From NCBI RefSeq assembly GCF_000513195.1, contig NZ_CBVI010000007.1, positions 62,001 through 126,000 of the forward strand: DNA of 64,000 bases, in the 5' to 3' direction. Of this stretch, positions 46,231-55,768 are shown piece after piece (positions within the stretch are counted from its first letter, which is position 1; each line of letters begins with the position of its first letter). The translations under genes were made by a program, and so were the position numbers. Under the pieces are notes generated by a model. It was not told the origin of the DNA. It was given only the letters and a program-made list of their open reading frames with translations, and searched no databases. Origin of the DNA: Bacteroides timonensis (lineage in GTDB: Bacteria; Bacteroidota; Bacteroidia; Bacteroidales; Bacteroidaceae).

Positions 46231-49068
46231 TTATTTAATAACAATGTTTACGATCTTCTTCGGAACGACAATCACTTTCACTACTGATTTGCCTTCCATC
46301 CATTTAGCCGAACGTTCATCTGCCAATACGGTGCTTTGAATGGCTTCTGATGTTTCGTCAGCAGGGAATTCCATATTGAAGCGTGCCTTGCCATTGAAAG
46401 ATATGGTGTAATTGATTGTATCTTCCACTAGATATTCTTCGTTGTAAGCAGGCCACTTGGCATCGCAAACTGAGTCTGCATGGCCCAGTGTATCCCACAA
46501 CTCTTCACATACGTGCGGAGCGAAAGGAGCCAATACGATAACCAGTTGATTCAATATCTCCTTCTTACTGCATTTCAGGCTGAATAACTCGTTTACACAG
46601 ATCATGAAAGCACTGACGGAAGTATTGTAAGAGAACTGTTCAATATCGCCCGTTACTTTCTTAATCAGTTTATGCAAAGATTTCAGTTCTTCCTTGGTTG
46701 CAGGCTCATCCGTCACCATATAGTTTCCGTTACGGTCGTAGAACAGTGACCAGAACTTCTTGATGAAGCGGTACACACCGTCGATACCGTTCGTATCCCA
46801 AGGCTTGGATTGCTCTACCGGACCGAGGAACATCTCGTACATACGCAATGTATCCGCACCGTATTTCTCAACAATCATATCGGGATTAACGACGTTGAAC
46901 ATGGATTTACTCATCTTCTCCACAGCCCAGCCGCAGATGTATTTACCGTCTTCCAGGATAAATTCAGCGTTGGCAAATTCAGGACGCCATGCTTTGAAAG
47001 CTTCGAGGTCCAAAATATCATTGGATACGATATTTACATCCACATGGAGTGGGGTAGTGTCGTACTGATTCTTCAGATTCAGAGAAACGAACTTGTTGCT
47101 ATCTTTGATACGGTAAACGAAGTTACTCCGTCCCTGTATCATGCCTTGGTTCACCAACTTCTGGAACGGTTCTTCCACGATAGACACTCCTACATCGTGC
47201 AGGAATTTATTCCAGAAACGTGAATAAATCAAGTGCCCCGTAGCATGTTCCGTACCACCTACATAGAGGTCGACGCTTTTCCAGTATTCATCTATTTTCT
47301 TATCAACCAATGCTTTGTTATTATGCGGGTCCATATAGCGCAGATAGTAAGCGCTGGAACCTGCAAAGCCCGGCATGGTATTCAGTTCAAGAGGGAATAC
47401 AGTAACGTTATCTATCTTTTCATTCTCTACCACACATTTGTTTACGGTATCCCAAGCCCATTTGGTAGCATGTCCCAACGGTGGTTCTCCGGTTTCGGTA
47501 GGAAGGAATTTGGCAACTTCCGGCAATTCAAGCGGCAGACAGCTTTCATCGATCATATAAGGCATTCCATCCTTGTAGTAAACCGGGAACGGTTCACCCC
47601 AGTAGCGCTGGCGGGAGAAGATAGCGTCACGAAGACGATAATTCACTTTTACGCGTCCCAGATTATGTTCTTTTACGTAGCTCTTGGTCTTTTCGATAGC
47701 TTCTTTGATGGTCAGTCCGTTCAATGTAAGATCACAGTAAGGAGTTACATCAGGTCTCGGAGAGTTGCAAACGATCCCTTCTTTGGCATCAAAGCTTTCT
47801 TCGCTGACATCGCAACCTTCTACCAACGGACGGATTTCCAATCCGAAATGTTTGGCGAAAGCATAGTCACGGCTATCGTGTGCAGGTACAGCCATGATGG
47901 CACCTGTACCATAACCGGCAAGTACATAGTCGCTGATCCAGATGGGCACTGCCTCACCTGTGAAAGGATTAATGGCATAACTTCCGGAGAATACACCCGT
48001 CACGCTGCGGTCTGTGATACGATCACGTTCGGTACGTTTCTTTGTACGTTCCAGATAAGCGTTAACTTCGTCCTTTTGCTCAGGAGTAGTCAGCTGGGCT
48101 ACCAATTCGCTTTCCGGGGCCAACACCATGAAAGTAACACCGAACATCGTATCTGCACGAGTGGTGAAGATGGTAAATTCCAGATCGCTGTCTTTTACTT
48201 TGAACTGCACTTCGGCACCTTCGCTGCGACCGATCCAGTTTCTTTGAGTTTCTTTCAGAGAATCTGTCCAATCGATAGTATCCAGTCCGTCCAACAAGCG
48301 TTGTGAATAGGCAGAAACGCGAAGACACCATTGACGCATCTTCTTCTGAACTACGGGGAAACCTCCGCGTTCGGATACACCGTCTATCACTTCATCGTTG
48401 GCCAAAACCGTACCCAATTGGGCACACCAGTTTACCATCGTTTCACCCAGATAGGCGATACGATAGTTCATCAGGATTTCCTGTTTCTCTTTCTCGTTCT
48501 TGGCTTTCCATTCTTCGGCAGTGAAGCTGAGTTCTTCGCCACAAGCCACATTCATGCCGTTGGTACCTACTTGCTCGAAAGCCTGTATCAGCTCTTCGAT
48601 AGGGCGGGCCTGTTGTTCATCATTGCAATAATAGCTGTTGAACATCTTCTGGAATGCCCATTGCGTCCAATGATAATATTCCGGTTCGCACGTACGGATT
48701 TCGCGGCTCCAGTCGAAACAGAAACCTATCTTATCCAACTGCTCACGGTAGCGGTCGATATTGTTGATCGTAGTAATTGCAGGATGTTGTCCTGTTTGTA
48801 TAGCATATTGTTCGGCGGGAAGTCCGTAAGCATCATATCCCATGGGATTTAGTACATTGAAGCCCTGCAGTCGTTTGTAACGAGCATAAATGTCCGAAGC
48901 GATGTATCCCAGCGGGTGTCCTACGTGTAGGCCCGCACCGGAGGGGTAGGGGAACATGTTTAGTACATAGTACTTCTGCTTCGTCTCATCTTCCTTCACT
49001 TGGTAGGTTTTCTCTTCCACCCACCTTTTCTGCCACTTCTTTTCAATCTCCCTGAAATTGTACTCCAT
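46231..49068 (-). CDS. leuS: Leucyl-tRNA synthetase
   Basis: A 945-residue class I aminoacyl-tRNA synthetase that charges tRNA-Leu. The HIGH-type motif is [12 protein letters not shown], in the segment [20 protein letters not shown], and KMSKS is intact in [14 protein letters not shown]. The editing domain is present ([18 protein letters not shown]). Length is usual for Bacteroidota, whose LeuS has extra insertions. The start ATG at 49068 gives [16 protein letters not shown], the normal family N-terminus. It is transcribed alone, ending in front of the inverted-repeat element. Confidence 0.98.
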   Translation of the reverse strand: MEYNFREIEKKWQKRWVEEKTYQVKEDETKQKYYVLNMFPYPSGAGLHVGHPLGYIASDIYARYKRLQGFNVLNPMGYDAYGLPAEQYAIQTGQHPAITTINNIDRYREQLDKIGFCFDWSREIRTCEPEYYHWTQWAFQKMFNSYYCNDEQQARPIEELIQAFEQVGTNGMNVACGEELSFTAEEWKAKNEKEKQEILMNYRIAYLGETMVNWCAQLGTVLANDEVIDGVSERGGFPVVQKKMRQWCLRVSAYSQRLLDGLDTIDWTDSLKETQRNWIGRSEGAEVQFKVKDSDLEFTIFTTRADTMFGVTFMVLAPESELVAQLTTPEQKDEVNAYLERTKKRTERDRITDRSVTGVFSGSYAINPFTGEAVPIWISDYVLAGYGTGAIMAVPAHDSRDYAFAKHFGLEIRPLVEGCDVSEESFDAKEGIVCNSPRPDVTPYCDLTLNGLTIKEAIEKTKSYVKEHNLGRVKVNYRLRDAIFSRQRYWGEPFPVYYKDGMPYMIDESCLPLELPEVAKFLPTETGEPPLGHATKWAWDTVNKCVVENEKIDNVTVFPLELNTMPGFAGSSAYYLRYMDPHNNKALVDKKIDEYWKSVDLYVGGTEHATGHLIYSRFWNKFLHDVGVSIVEEPFQKLVNQGMIQGRSNFVYRIKDSNKFVSLNLKNQYDTTPLHVDVNIVSNDILDLEAFKAWRPEFANAEFILEDGKYICGWAVEKMSKSMFNVVNPDMIVEKYGADTLRMYEMFLGPVEQSKPWDTNGIDGVYRFIKKFWSLFYDRNGNYMVTDEPATKEELKSLHKLIKKVTGDIEQFSYNTSVSAFMICVNELFSLKCSKKEILNQLVIVLAPFAPHVCEELWDTLGHADSVCDAKWPAYNEEYLVEDTINYTISFNGKARFNMEFPADETSEAIQSTVLADERSAKWMEGKSVVKVIVVPKKIVNIVIK

Positions 49069-49127
49069 AATGTTTTTCTTTCGTTATTTTATGGTTGATA
49101 CTTAGTTATATACTTTATTAAACGGTG

Positions 49128-49135
49128 CAAATTTA
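49128..49135 (-). promoter_or_regulatory. -7 element of leuS
   Basis: On the minus strand TAAATTTG matches TAnnTTTG 60 bp upstream of the leuS ATG. No clear -33 element is seen. Confidence 0.45.
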
Positions 49136-49176
49136 CAGGTTTATTTTCAGATTCATAGCTTAGTACAATAAAAAAG

Positions 49177-49301
49177 TATCTGTCCGGACCGTACCAGGGA
49201 TGCACTTGCTTCGTACCAAAGCCGTACTTTCTCCGTGTAGAGGTACTTTTGACCGGAGAATGTATGGAGCAAGTGCGGCTCGGATATGTTTCAGACAGGT
49301 A
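49177..49301 (+). other. Long imperfect inverted repeat, possible structured RNA
   Basis: Three nested stems are visible: TATCTGTC (49177-49184) with GACAGGTA (49294-49301), GCACTTGCT (49202-49210) with AGCAAGTGC (49268-49276), and TCTCCG (49230-49235) with CGGAGA (49254-49259). Over about 41 positions 28 are Watson-Crick pairs and 7 more are G-U pairs only if the plus strand is the RNA. No promoter directly in front was found. Confidence 0.5.
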
Positions 49302-49381
49302 GCGGAACATTATGAAAATATATATTTTTTCCTGTTTAGTGATAAAGTAGCAGAAAAGGTAGAAAAAATATAAATAAATAC

Positions 49382-49553
49382 TTGACAAAGTGATTTTTAT
49401 TGCTTATATTTGTGAAGTGCTTATTAAAACTAATTCAAGTAATGTAATACAAAAAATGGCTAAGTTAATTCAATAGGATTTTACACAAAAGTGTTTTTAG
49501 GATATTTCAAGGGATGAAGTCTGAGAAGATTAAATCCCTTTTTGTTTATTTTT
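49382..49553 (+). ncRNA. Candidate small RNA with its own promoter and terminator
   Basis: TTG (49382-49384), 20 bp and TATATTTG (49405-49412) make a near-ideal Bacteroides promoter. A hairpin with 7-bp arms, AAGGGAT (49509-49515) and ATCCCTT (49534-49540), followed by TTTTTGTTTATTTTT, could end the transcript. The RNA would be about 130 nt, from about 49418. It includes a tiny frame MAKLIQ (ATG near 49456), so a leader peptide is an alternative. No known family recognised. Confidence 0.45.
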
Positions 49554-49674
49554 CTGCCAGATTGCTGAAAAACACTCTAATCATATTGTTAATAAACGTG
49601 GGTAAAGTTTTTTAAAAACGTCACCCTTATTTATTAAAAACGTTTTCGGTGTCTATTAAATCCCTTGTTTTATT

Positions 49675-49703
49675 GTACAAAAAGTAGAAATGGTATATCT
49701 TTG
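49675..49703 (+). promoter_or_regulatory. Promoter of the EamA transporter gene
   Basis: TTG (49675-49677), 18 bp and TATCTTTG (49696-49703) fit the Bacteroides consensus 22 bp before the ATG at 49725. They exclude the upstream TTG start at 49665. Confidence 0.6.
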
Positions 49704-49724
49704 CCTCCAATTTATCGGGAACAT

Positions 49725-50603
49725 ATGAATGAGAAGAAAAATTACACCTATCATCTGATAGCGATCTTCACCGTAGGAGTGTGGGGATTAACTTTTATCT
49801 CCACCAAAGTTTTAATAGCCAATGGACTTTCTCCGAAAGAAATATTTCTGCTTCGTTTTCTGATTGCTTATATTGGTATCTGGTTTATATCTCCCCGCAA
49901 GCTGTTTGCAAATAACTGGAAGGATGAACTTTGGTTGTTGTTGGGTGGCATCACAGGCGGTTCCGTCTATTTTCTGACGGAGAATATGGCTTTGGGCATT
50001 ACATTGGCTACCAATGTGGCGTTTATTGTTTGTACGGCTCCGCTGCTCACCACTATCTTTTCATTGATGATTTATAAGAAAGAAAAGGCTACCCGTACTT
50101 TGATAGGCGGTTCACTGATGGCATTGGTAGGGGTGGCAATGGTGGTTTATAATGGGAGTTTTGTTTTGAAAATATCTCCGTTGGGCGATTTTCTGACTTT
50201 GGTTGCTGCTCTTTCATGGGCATTCTATAGTTTGATAATGAAGAAGATGACAGGGAGGTACAATACTATCTTTATTACCCGTAAGATATTTTTCTATGGC
50301 ATATTGACTACGCTTCCCGTCTTTATGTTTCAACCTTGGAAGGCTGATCTTTCTTTGCTCATTCAGCCTTCCGTTCTGTTGAATTTATTGTTTCTGGGTG
50401 TGGTTGCTTCCCTAATTTGTTTTGTAATTTGGAATATCGTACTGAAAAATCTGGGAACGGTACGCGCTTCCAACTATATTTATCTCAATCCGCTGTTCAC
50501 TTTGGTAGGATCGGCTATCCTGTTGGATGAACATCTCACAATTATTGCACTGATTGGGGCAGGCTGTATTATGGGTGGGGTGTATATTGCAGGAAAGAAG
50601 TAA
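49725..50603 (+). CDS. EamA/DMT-family transporter
   Basis: A 292-residue inner membrane protein of the drug/metabolite transporter superfamily, with about ten helices in two EamA repeats (first about 8-140, second about 150-290). Typical segments are AIFTVGVWGLTFISTKVLI and the second-repeat ATTVRASNY-like region GTVRASNYIYLNPLFTLVGS. Such carriers export amino acids or metabolites, and the substrate is unknown here. It is alone, convergent with the first DUF3836 gene. Confidence 0.9.
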   Translation: MNEKKNYTYHLIAIFTVGVWGLTFISTKVLIANGLSPKEIFLLRFLIAYIGIWFISPRKLFANNWKDELWLLLGGITGGSVYFLTENMALGITLATNVAFIVCTAPLLTTIFSLMIYKKEKATRTLIGGSLMALVGVAMVVYNGSFVLKISPLGDFLTLVAALSWAFYSLIMKKMTGRYNTIFITRKIFFYGILTTLPVFMFQPWKADLSLLIQPSVLLNLLFLGVVASLICFVIWNIVLKNLGTVRASNYIYLNPLFTLVGSAILLDEHLTIIALIGAGCIMGGVYIAGKK

Positions 50604-50625
50604 CGCGTATTTGCAACACATGAAT

Positions 50626-51111
50626 TTATTTTTTTGCAAATAGAATGATATTCTCCGGTTGCGTGCTGTGTTCTGCCGTCAGGTTCCAGGAATTGTCTTT
50701 CTTGTTCCATTTATAGCTTTGGTAATTCGCACCCATTGCGTTTATCTGGTAAACAGCTTTTGCTTTTACATCAGCGTAAGCGTTCGTTTTGCTGTTCCAT
50801 GCTACGTATTCCACGTTTATATTCGTTCCGTCATAAGAGAAGTTCAGGCAATATTGCTTCTCAAAACTTTGGTTCTCCTTGTTCCATTTCAGTACCTCTT
50901 TGGCTGATACACGTCCTTCGGCATTGTACGCATAGTTATACTGCAAATGATGATGCAGATACTTCTTGTTTTCTACTTTGAATACGGTTTCCGTCTTTAT
51001 GCGACCCTCGTTCATTTCCGTGTTGTAGGCGAAGCCTTCCAGATTGTTTCCGCTTACTGCGTTTACTACTGATGTCAATGCAAATACTACTGATAATACT
51101 AAAGCTTTCAT
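50626..51111 (-). CDS. DUF3836 exported protein, paralogue 1
   Basis: A 161-residue protein: signal peptide (ALTSVVNAVSG region, about 1-22) and a small beta-rich domain with the DUF3836 pattern (YNYAYNAEGRVSAKEVLKWN, NVEYVAWNSKTNAYADVKAK). Function unknown. ATG 51111 starts the signal peptide, and earlier in-frame starts lie in the conserved leader. Its leader, promoter and operator are nearly identical to those of paralogue 2 (57832), so this is a recent duplication. It has about 18 C-terminal residues more than the other two. Confidence 0.85.
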   Translation of the reverse strand: MKALVLSVVFALTSVVNAVSGNNLEGFAYNTEMNEGRIKTETVFKVENKKYLHHHLQYNYAYNAEGRVSAKEVLKWNKENQSFEKQYCLNFSYDGTNINVEYVAWNSKTNAYADVKAKAVYQINAMGANYQSYKWNKKDNSWNLTAEHSTQPENIILFAKK

Positions 51112-51158
51112 AATGATTTTATTTTTTAAGTTATACATTCTTGTTTCTTTCGATGTTG

Positions 51159-51216
51159 CAAAGATAGGGCAGGGGCGCGAGGATGAATGTTATCACAACG
51201 TTATCGTTAGGTTAAC
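51159..51216 (-). promoter_or_regulatory. Promoter and operator A of the first DUF3836 gene
   Basis: The -7 element TATCTTTG (51159-51166, minus strand) has no -33 TTG. In its place are three hexamers, read on the plus strand as GTTATC (51189), GTTATC (51200) and GTTAAC (51211), exactly 11 bp apart. This is the layout of OmpR/PhoB-type activator sites. The same element is found at 55735, 57909 and 62319. Confidence 0.75.
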
Positions 51217-51371
51217 GCAGAAGTCCCGTTGATTTTATCAACTGCAAATGCAGCTTTGTATCTTGGTAAGTACGTCCCGGATACATCCAGGGTAGGGTGG
51301 TGGAGTGATGGGATAGTAGATGTTTTTTCAGAATTTACCAGATATTTCTTTTTCAAAAAGAAAGTTTTTTG

Positions 51372-51379
51372 TATTTTTG
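51372..51379 (+). promoter_or_regulatory. -7 element of the AAA/DUF4143-kinase operon
   Basis: TATTTTTG matches TAnnTTTG, 39 bp before the ATG at 51418. Confidence 0.5.
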
Positions 51380-51417
51380 TCTTTTTAAGAAGGAAAGAAA
51401 TTAAATAAACTGTCTTT

Positions 51418-52740
51418 ATGAAAAAGAAGGAATTACTAAAACAGTTGATTGCAGGTTTCCAGGCAGGATTACTTGTGGAAGTATATCCCCGTGAATTGGC
51501 GTTGCCCGTAGATAGTAACAAGATAATTACGGTTCCGGGTGTAAGGCGTTGTGGCAAATCTTCTTTATTCTTGTTGGCAATCAATCAATTGATTTCGGAG
51601 AAAGGCATCCGGAAGGAGCAGATACTTTTTCTGAATTTCGATGATGAGCGTTTGCAATTCAATGCTGAAAATTTGGATGAGATTCTGCAGGCTTACCGGG
51701 AGCTATATCCTGATATTTCACTGAAAGATGTATATATGTTCTTTGATGAAATACAAATGACAGAAGATTGGCAACCATTTGTGCGCAGGGTGTATGAACA
51801 GGAGTGTAAGCACATCTTTATAACAGGCAGTAACTCGAATATGCTTTCGTCGGAACTTGCCACTTCTTTGCGAGGCCGTACATTACAGTACGAAGAGTTT
51901 CCTCTTTCATTTCGGGAATATTGTTCATTCGTAGGCGTAGATACCAATTATTATGTACCCGAATATCGGGCACGTATTGTAAACGCCTTTAAAGAGTACC
52001 TGCATCAAGGTGGTTTTCCTGAAGTTAGTCTTGCCATTCCTATGTTGAAGGATCGTATTTTGCAGGAATATTTCTTTGTAATGCTCTATAAGGATTTAGT
52101 AGAAAGATATGAAATAAAGAATCCGGAGCCTGTCCGTTACTTTATCAAGAGAGTGATGAGTAATTTGACGAAACCGACCTCTATCAATCGTATTTATAAC
52201 GAATTGAAATCGCAGGGAGTCAGTATCGGAAAGAATACCTTGTATGACGTAATTGTACAGACTGAATCTATTTATCTGTTTTTCCCGTTAACGAAATATG
52301 AACCCTCACTCATGAAAGAGAATAGTGGAGATAAGAAATATTATTGTATTGATAATGGTTTACGCTCTGTGTTGCTTAATCCTCAAAGTGAAGATAATGG
52401 CAAATTGCTTGAGAATACCGTTTATCTTCATTTACGCCGGAATTTGCCAATACAAGGAGGTTTACATTACTATAAGGGTAAAAAAGAATGTGATTTTGTA
52501 ATTACTAATCATGAAGAAGTGATTCACTTGATTCAAGTGACCTATACTTTGCACGATGAAGATACCCGTCAGCGGGAAATAGACGGCCTTTTGGAAGCGG
52601 CTCAAGCTACGGGATGCCGTGAATTACTCATTCTGACTCTTGAAGAAGAGGAAGAAATAAATGCCGATGAATATACGATTCATGTCCTTCCTGTATGGAA
52701 GTGGATGTTGAAAACGCTATCTTTGTCCCCCAAACAATAG
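51418..52740 (+). CDS. AAA ATPase with DUF4143 domain, co-transcribed with a sensor kinase
   Basis: A 440-residue P-loop protein of the same family as the gene at 32909. Walker A GVRRCGKS (41-48), Walker B FFDEIQ (108-113), TGSNSNMLSSELATSLRG, and a DUF4143 C-terminus with KYYCIDNGLRSVLLNP and GKKECDFVITNHEEVIHLIQ. The downstream kinase gene starts only 4 bp after its stop, so they share a transcript. Whether that is functional or an insertion next to the kinase is unknown. It is not preceded by the inverted repeat of its relative. Confidence 0.9.
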   Translation: MKKKELLKQLIAGFQAGLLVEVYPRELALPVDSNKIITVPGVRRCGKSSLFLLAINQLISEKGIRKEQILFLNFDDERLQFNAENLDEILQAYRELYPDISLKDVYMFFDEIQMTEDWQPFVRRVYEQECKHIFITGSNSNMLSSELATSLRGRTLQYEEFPLSFREYCSFVGVDTNYYVPEYRARIVNAFKEYLHQGGFPEVSLAIPMLKDRILQEYFFVMLYKDLVERYEIKNPEPVRYFIKRVMSNLTKPTSINRIYNELKSQGVSIGKNTLYDVIVQTESIYLFFPLTKYEPSLMKENSGDKKYYCIDNGLRSVLLNPQSEDNGKLLENTVYLHLRRNLPIQGGLHYYKGKKECDFVITNHEEVIHLIQVTYTLHDEDTRQREIDGLLEAAQATGCRELLILTLEEEEEINADEYTIHVLPVWKWMLKTLSLSPKQ

Positions 52741-52744
52741 CAAG

Positions 52745-54970
52745 ATGAAGCTTCGTTCACTCTATATCCTCTCTATCATAGGATTATTTCTCGTTGTGGT
52801 GATACAATTGGGAGGCATGATATATGCTTATGACAGCTATAAAAATGAGGCGAAGCGTACACTGAACGAATGTTTCCGGCAGGCTTTTATAGAAACGGTA
52901 GATAACCAGGTGAATAACCTGCCTTTTCCTGACAATACCATACCTTGTTATTCGTACATCCGCAGAGATGAAAAGATGTCTTATGATGAACTGGTATTTC
53001 TTGGATATCAGCAAGTGGCTTCTTTTCTGGAAGATGCTTATCACGTGGAGATACCTTTGGATGAGATGGAGAAGGTATTGGAAAAGAAGCTGAAATGGAA
53101 GAACATTGATAGGACCGTATGGATTGATTCGGTAGAAGATCACAGTAAATATTCCGCTTACAGACGTTTCAAAACGGTTATTTCGGAGCAAGCATGGCTG
53201 AATGAGGGTAAGGGGAAAGCGATAGAAGCTGCCATCATTTCTCCTTTCCTTCCACTTGTAAAGGATGTGTTTTTCCTGTTCCTTCCTACTTTGTTATTGA
53301 CTGCTTTCCTCATTTACAGCTGGGCACAGCAGATGAAGTATATCATCAGCCAGCGCCGGGGGATTGAAGAACAGCGCTCTGCTTTCTATGCTTTGGCGGA
53401 GAAAATGAGATTGCCGATAGGTAAGGTACGCCGGCAGATTCCCGAACAACAGTGGGAGGCCATAGAAACATCGAGCAGGCAGATTCTGGATATGACGGAG
53501 CAAACACTTTCCATGGCTAAAGAAGAGGAACGGAAACGCCAGGCCCGTAAACAACATTCATTTAAGGTATTCTTCATAGTCAGTCTGCTGGCAAGTTGTT
53601 TGTTGATGGTAGCTTGGTTTGCCTATTTGTACCGTACAGCTGCCCGTGAGACTGCTTATCAGGTGAATGATTGTTTTGAAGCAGCTTTCTATGATGAGGT
53701 GATGTATAATCGTTATCGACATTTCCTTTCACATGTCACAAAAGTAGGGGCGTACAAAGATGTGAGCATTTTAGAAGAGACTCCTTTCGCTAAAGAGCAA
53801 CAGAAGTTTCTGCGGGGAAAGGAATCGGAGTATGTGATAAACCGTTTGTTTGTGGTACATACCTATAACACGATTGACCAAAACTATCGCCTTCGGTCAG
53901 CCTTGATCGTGCAGCAGAGAATCAATCAGGACAGTATAGAGATACCTATGTCTTCTTTCTTTCTGGATTCGGTATTTGCCGGGCATTTGAGCCGGTTGGG
54001 CATGAAGTCGTGTAGTGGTATTCGCCAGTTTCTCCGTTCTTCGGACAGTACGGTTGTGCAGGTTGGATACGCCTCTCCAAAGTATGGGGATTATACTTCT
54101 CAGTTTATTCCTTTGAAAGAAGATAGTACGCTTTGCGTGCAGGGAGTTGTGAAGAACCCTTATCGTTATGTGGCGACTTCTATCTGGTATCTTTTGCTGC
54201 CCTTATGGATTACATTCCTGGTAATGCTCGATTGTATCTTCGGTCAGGTGAAAGTGCTTCGGATGCAACATCGCCTGGAGCAGTTTCAGAAAGACTTTAC
54301 TTACGCTATGATTCATGATATGAAGTCTCCGTTGAACTCCATACTGATGGCGGCACATGTGCTGGCAGGGGGGAAACTGGCGGATAAGCCTGAAAAAGAA
54401 GAGAAATACCGACGGGTGATGACGGAAGAAAGCGAGCATCTGCTGGCTTTATCGAACAGGGTATTGATGCTGACACAATTGGACGAAGGGCATTTGGAGT
54501 TGCATAAGGAAGAAGTCGCCCTGCGCCCCTTGCTCGATGATCTGATAGCGAAGATTTCTTTGAAATCTAATAAAAAAGTGGAATTTAATACGGTTTATCA
54601 CCGTTGTGAGACGGTCTATGCGGATGCTTTCTGCCTGCGTGAAGTGCTGGGAAACTTATTGGACAATGCGATCAAGTATTCTCGTGAAGAGGTGAAAATA
54701 GACATTATCTGTGAGTCGGAAAGGGGAGTCTGCAAAATTAAGGTATGCGATAACGGGTTGGGTATCTCCTTGAAAGACCAATCGCGCATCTTCAATCGCT
54801 TTGAACGTTCTGCGGCGGCGGCACGCAGTAGTAAAGGGGGTGCCACAGGTTTTGGCTTAGGTTTGAACTATGTGCAGCAAGTGATGCTGGCGCATGAGGG
54901 CAGGGTAGAAGTGGAGAGTGAAGAAGCCCGTTTTAGTGAGTTTACTCTTTATTTTCCGGCACGATCCTGA
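52745..54970 (+). CDS. Membrane sensor histidine kinase with duplicated sensor and vestigial DHp helix (paralogue 1)
   Basis: A 741-residue kinase. Residues 1-270 and about 271-500 have the same plan: helix, periplasmic domain opening with NECFRQAFIETV or NDCFEAAFYDEV, helix. Membrane helices lie near 7-28, 173-195, 274-297 and 475-499. The first unit ends in a DHp-like helix, FYALAEKMRLPIGKV, with Glu219 where the true DHp FTYAMIHDMKSPLNSI has His524. The HATPase follows (NLLDNAIKYS, GATGFGLGLNYVQQV). The likely partner is the OmpR-type regulator at 62406. It ends 2 bp from the convergent DUF3267-like gene. Confidence 0.9.
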   Translation: MKLRSLYILSIIGLFLVVVIQLGGMIYAYDSYKNEAKRTLNECFRQAFIETVDNQVNNLPFPDNTIPCYSYIRRDEKMSYDELVFLGYQQVASFLEDAYHVEIPLDEMEKVLEKKLKWKNIDRTVWIDSVEDHSKYSAYRRFKTVISEQAWLNEGKGKAIEAAIISPFLPLVKDVFFLFLPTLLLTAFLIYSWAQQMKYIISQRRGIEEQRSAFYALAEKMRLPIGKVRRQIPEQQWEAIETSSRQILDMTEQTLSMAKEEERKRQARKQHSFKVFFIVSLLASCLLMVAWFAYLYRTAARETAYQVNDCFEAAFYDEVMYNRYRHFLSHVTKVGAYKDVSILEETPFAKEQQKFLRGKESEYVINRLFVVHTYNTIDQNYRLRSALIVQQRINQDSIEIPMSSFFLDSVFAGHLSRLGMKSCSGIRQFLRSSDSTVVQVGYASPKYGDYTSQFIPLKEDSTLCVQGVVKNPYRYVATSIWYLLLPLWITFLVMLDCIFGQVKVLRMQHRLEQFQKDFTYAMIHDMKSPLNSILMAAHVLAGGKLADKPEKEEKYRRVMTEESEHLLALSNRVLMLTQLDEGHLELHKEEVALRPLLDDLIAKISLKSNKKVEFNTVYHRCETVYADAFCLREVLGNLLDNAIKYSREEVKIDIICESERGVCKIKVCDNGLGISLKDQSRIFNRFERSAAAARSSKGGATGFGLGLNYVQQVMLAHEGRVEVESEEARFSEFTLYFPARS

Positions 54971-54972
54971 TT

Positions 54973-55515
54973 TTACCATATATGGAATCGCAACTCCTGT
55001 GAACAGTCGTTGATAAATGCACCTTTGCCGAATGAACGCAGTTTCCAGAGGATGCAGATGTCGTCCATGCTACCGATAAGTAAGAATGTTCCGAATAATG
55101 TGAAATAATAATTCCCTGTTGCCATGCCATACAAAAGCGGAAGGATGCCTAGCAACAGAATAGGTAAGAAGCAGGTTGTGCGATATTGCCACATTCTGAT
55201 GGGTTCGTTGCAGTGGCAGAAACGTATGCCTCCCTTATGCTTTACGAAAGAGATGGACCGGAAACCTTTGGGCGAAAAGATTCCGAAGAATAGTGCATGA
55301 AGCAATAGATTTACTCCAAAGCCTGCCAAGGCGCACGACCAGAATATCAGCAATGATACATGAGCCATATCTTCTCCATGTATCCATCGGAATAAGAGCA
55401 GTATGGGTACTGTAAAAAGGATTGCAGCTAGTATTCCATACTTGTTGATCTTATTTCCCGAAACCATGATTTCGGTTCCTTTCTTGCTTTGTACAATTGA
55501 GATATCCGCTTTCAT
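54973..55515 (-). CDS. DUF3267-like membrane protein with a degenerate zinc motif
   Basis: A 180-residue inner membrane protein with about four helices (near 20-40, 45-75, 105-130, 135-155). The pattern LLLHALFFGIF, SPKGFRSI and GSMDDICILWKLR resembles DUF3267 proteins, which are putative zincin peptidases with an HExxH motif. Here the segment is NLLLH, so only one His remains and activity is doubtful. It follows the 45-residue gene by 15 bp and is probably expressed from operator B. ATG 55518 is a possible start one codon upstream. Confidence 0.6.
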   Translation of the reverse strand: MKADISIVQSKKGTEIMVSGNKINKYGILAAILFTVPILLLFRWIHGEDMAHVSLLIFWSCALAGFGVNLLLHALFFGIFSPKGFRSISFVKHKGGIRFCHCNEPIRMWQYRTTCFLPILLLGILPLLYGMATGNYYFTLFGTFLLIGSMDDICILWKLRSFGKGAFINDCSQELRFHIW

Positions 55516-55530
55516 CATTCGTTCTTTCTA

Positions 55531-55668
55531 TTAATTGAAGAATATACTTGCAATGGCGTGTTTGAGTCCTGTGTACGCAGGATTGACTGTGGCCATTAAT
55601 ACGTAAGCTGCCAAAACGATTGTAATACCTTTTGCAAATTCGATTCCTATTTTCTGAAATTTTTTCAT
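55531..55668 (-). CDS. Small membrane protein, 45 residues
   Basis: A short frame from ATG 55668 to TAA 55531. The protein starts MKKFQKIGIEFAKG, then has one hydrophobic helix (ITIVLAAYVLMATV), then a short tail ending ASIFFN. It directly follows operator/promoter B, so it is the first gene after a regulated promoter, with the DUF3267-like gene next. Function is unknown. It could be a regulatory membrane peptide or a subunit of the neighbour. Confidence 0.65.
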   Translation of the reverse strand: MKKFQKIGIEFAKGITIVLAAYVLMATVNPAYTGLKHAIASIFFN

Positions 55669-55704
55669 GACTTGTTTAGATACATTGGGGTTATTTCGAT
55701 GTTG

Positions 55705-55762
55705 CAAAGGTAAGGCGGCAGGGAGCGAAGGAATGTTATCGCAATGTTATCTTTAGGTTAAC
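55705..55762 (-). promoter_or_regulatory. Promoter and operator B of the small membrane protein gene
   Basis: On the minus strand TACCTTTG (55705-55712). Operator hexamers read on the plus strand are GTTATC (55735), GTTATC (55746) and GTTAAC (55757), 11 bp apart. The distance from -7 to the first hexamer is the same as at sites A and C. Confidence 0.75.
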
Positions 55763-55768
55763 GATTAT

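Noticed and set aside
49089..49388. Open frame of 99 codons on the minus strand upstream of leuS
   Set aside because: It covers the inverted element and the leuS promoter, has low-complexity AT-rich residues, and lacks any recognised motif.
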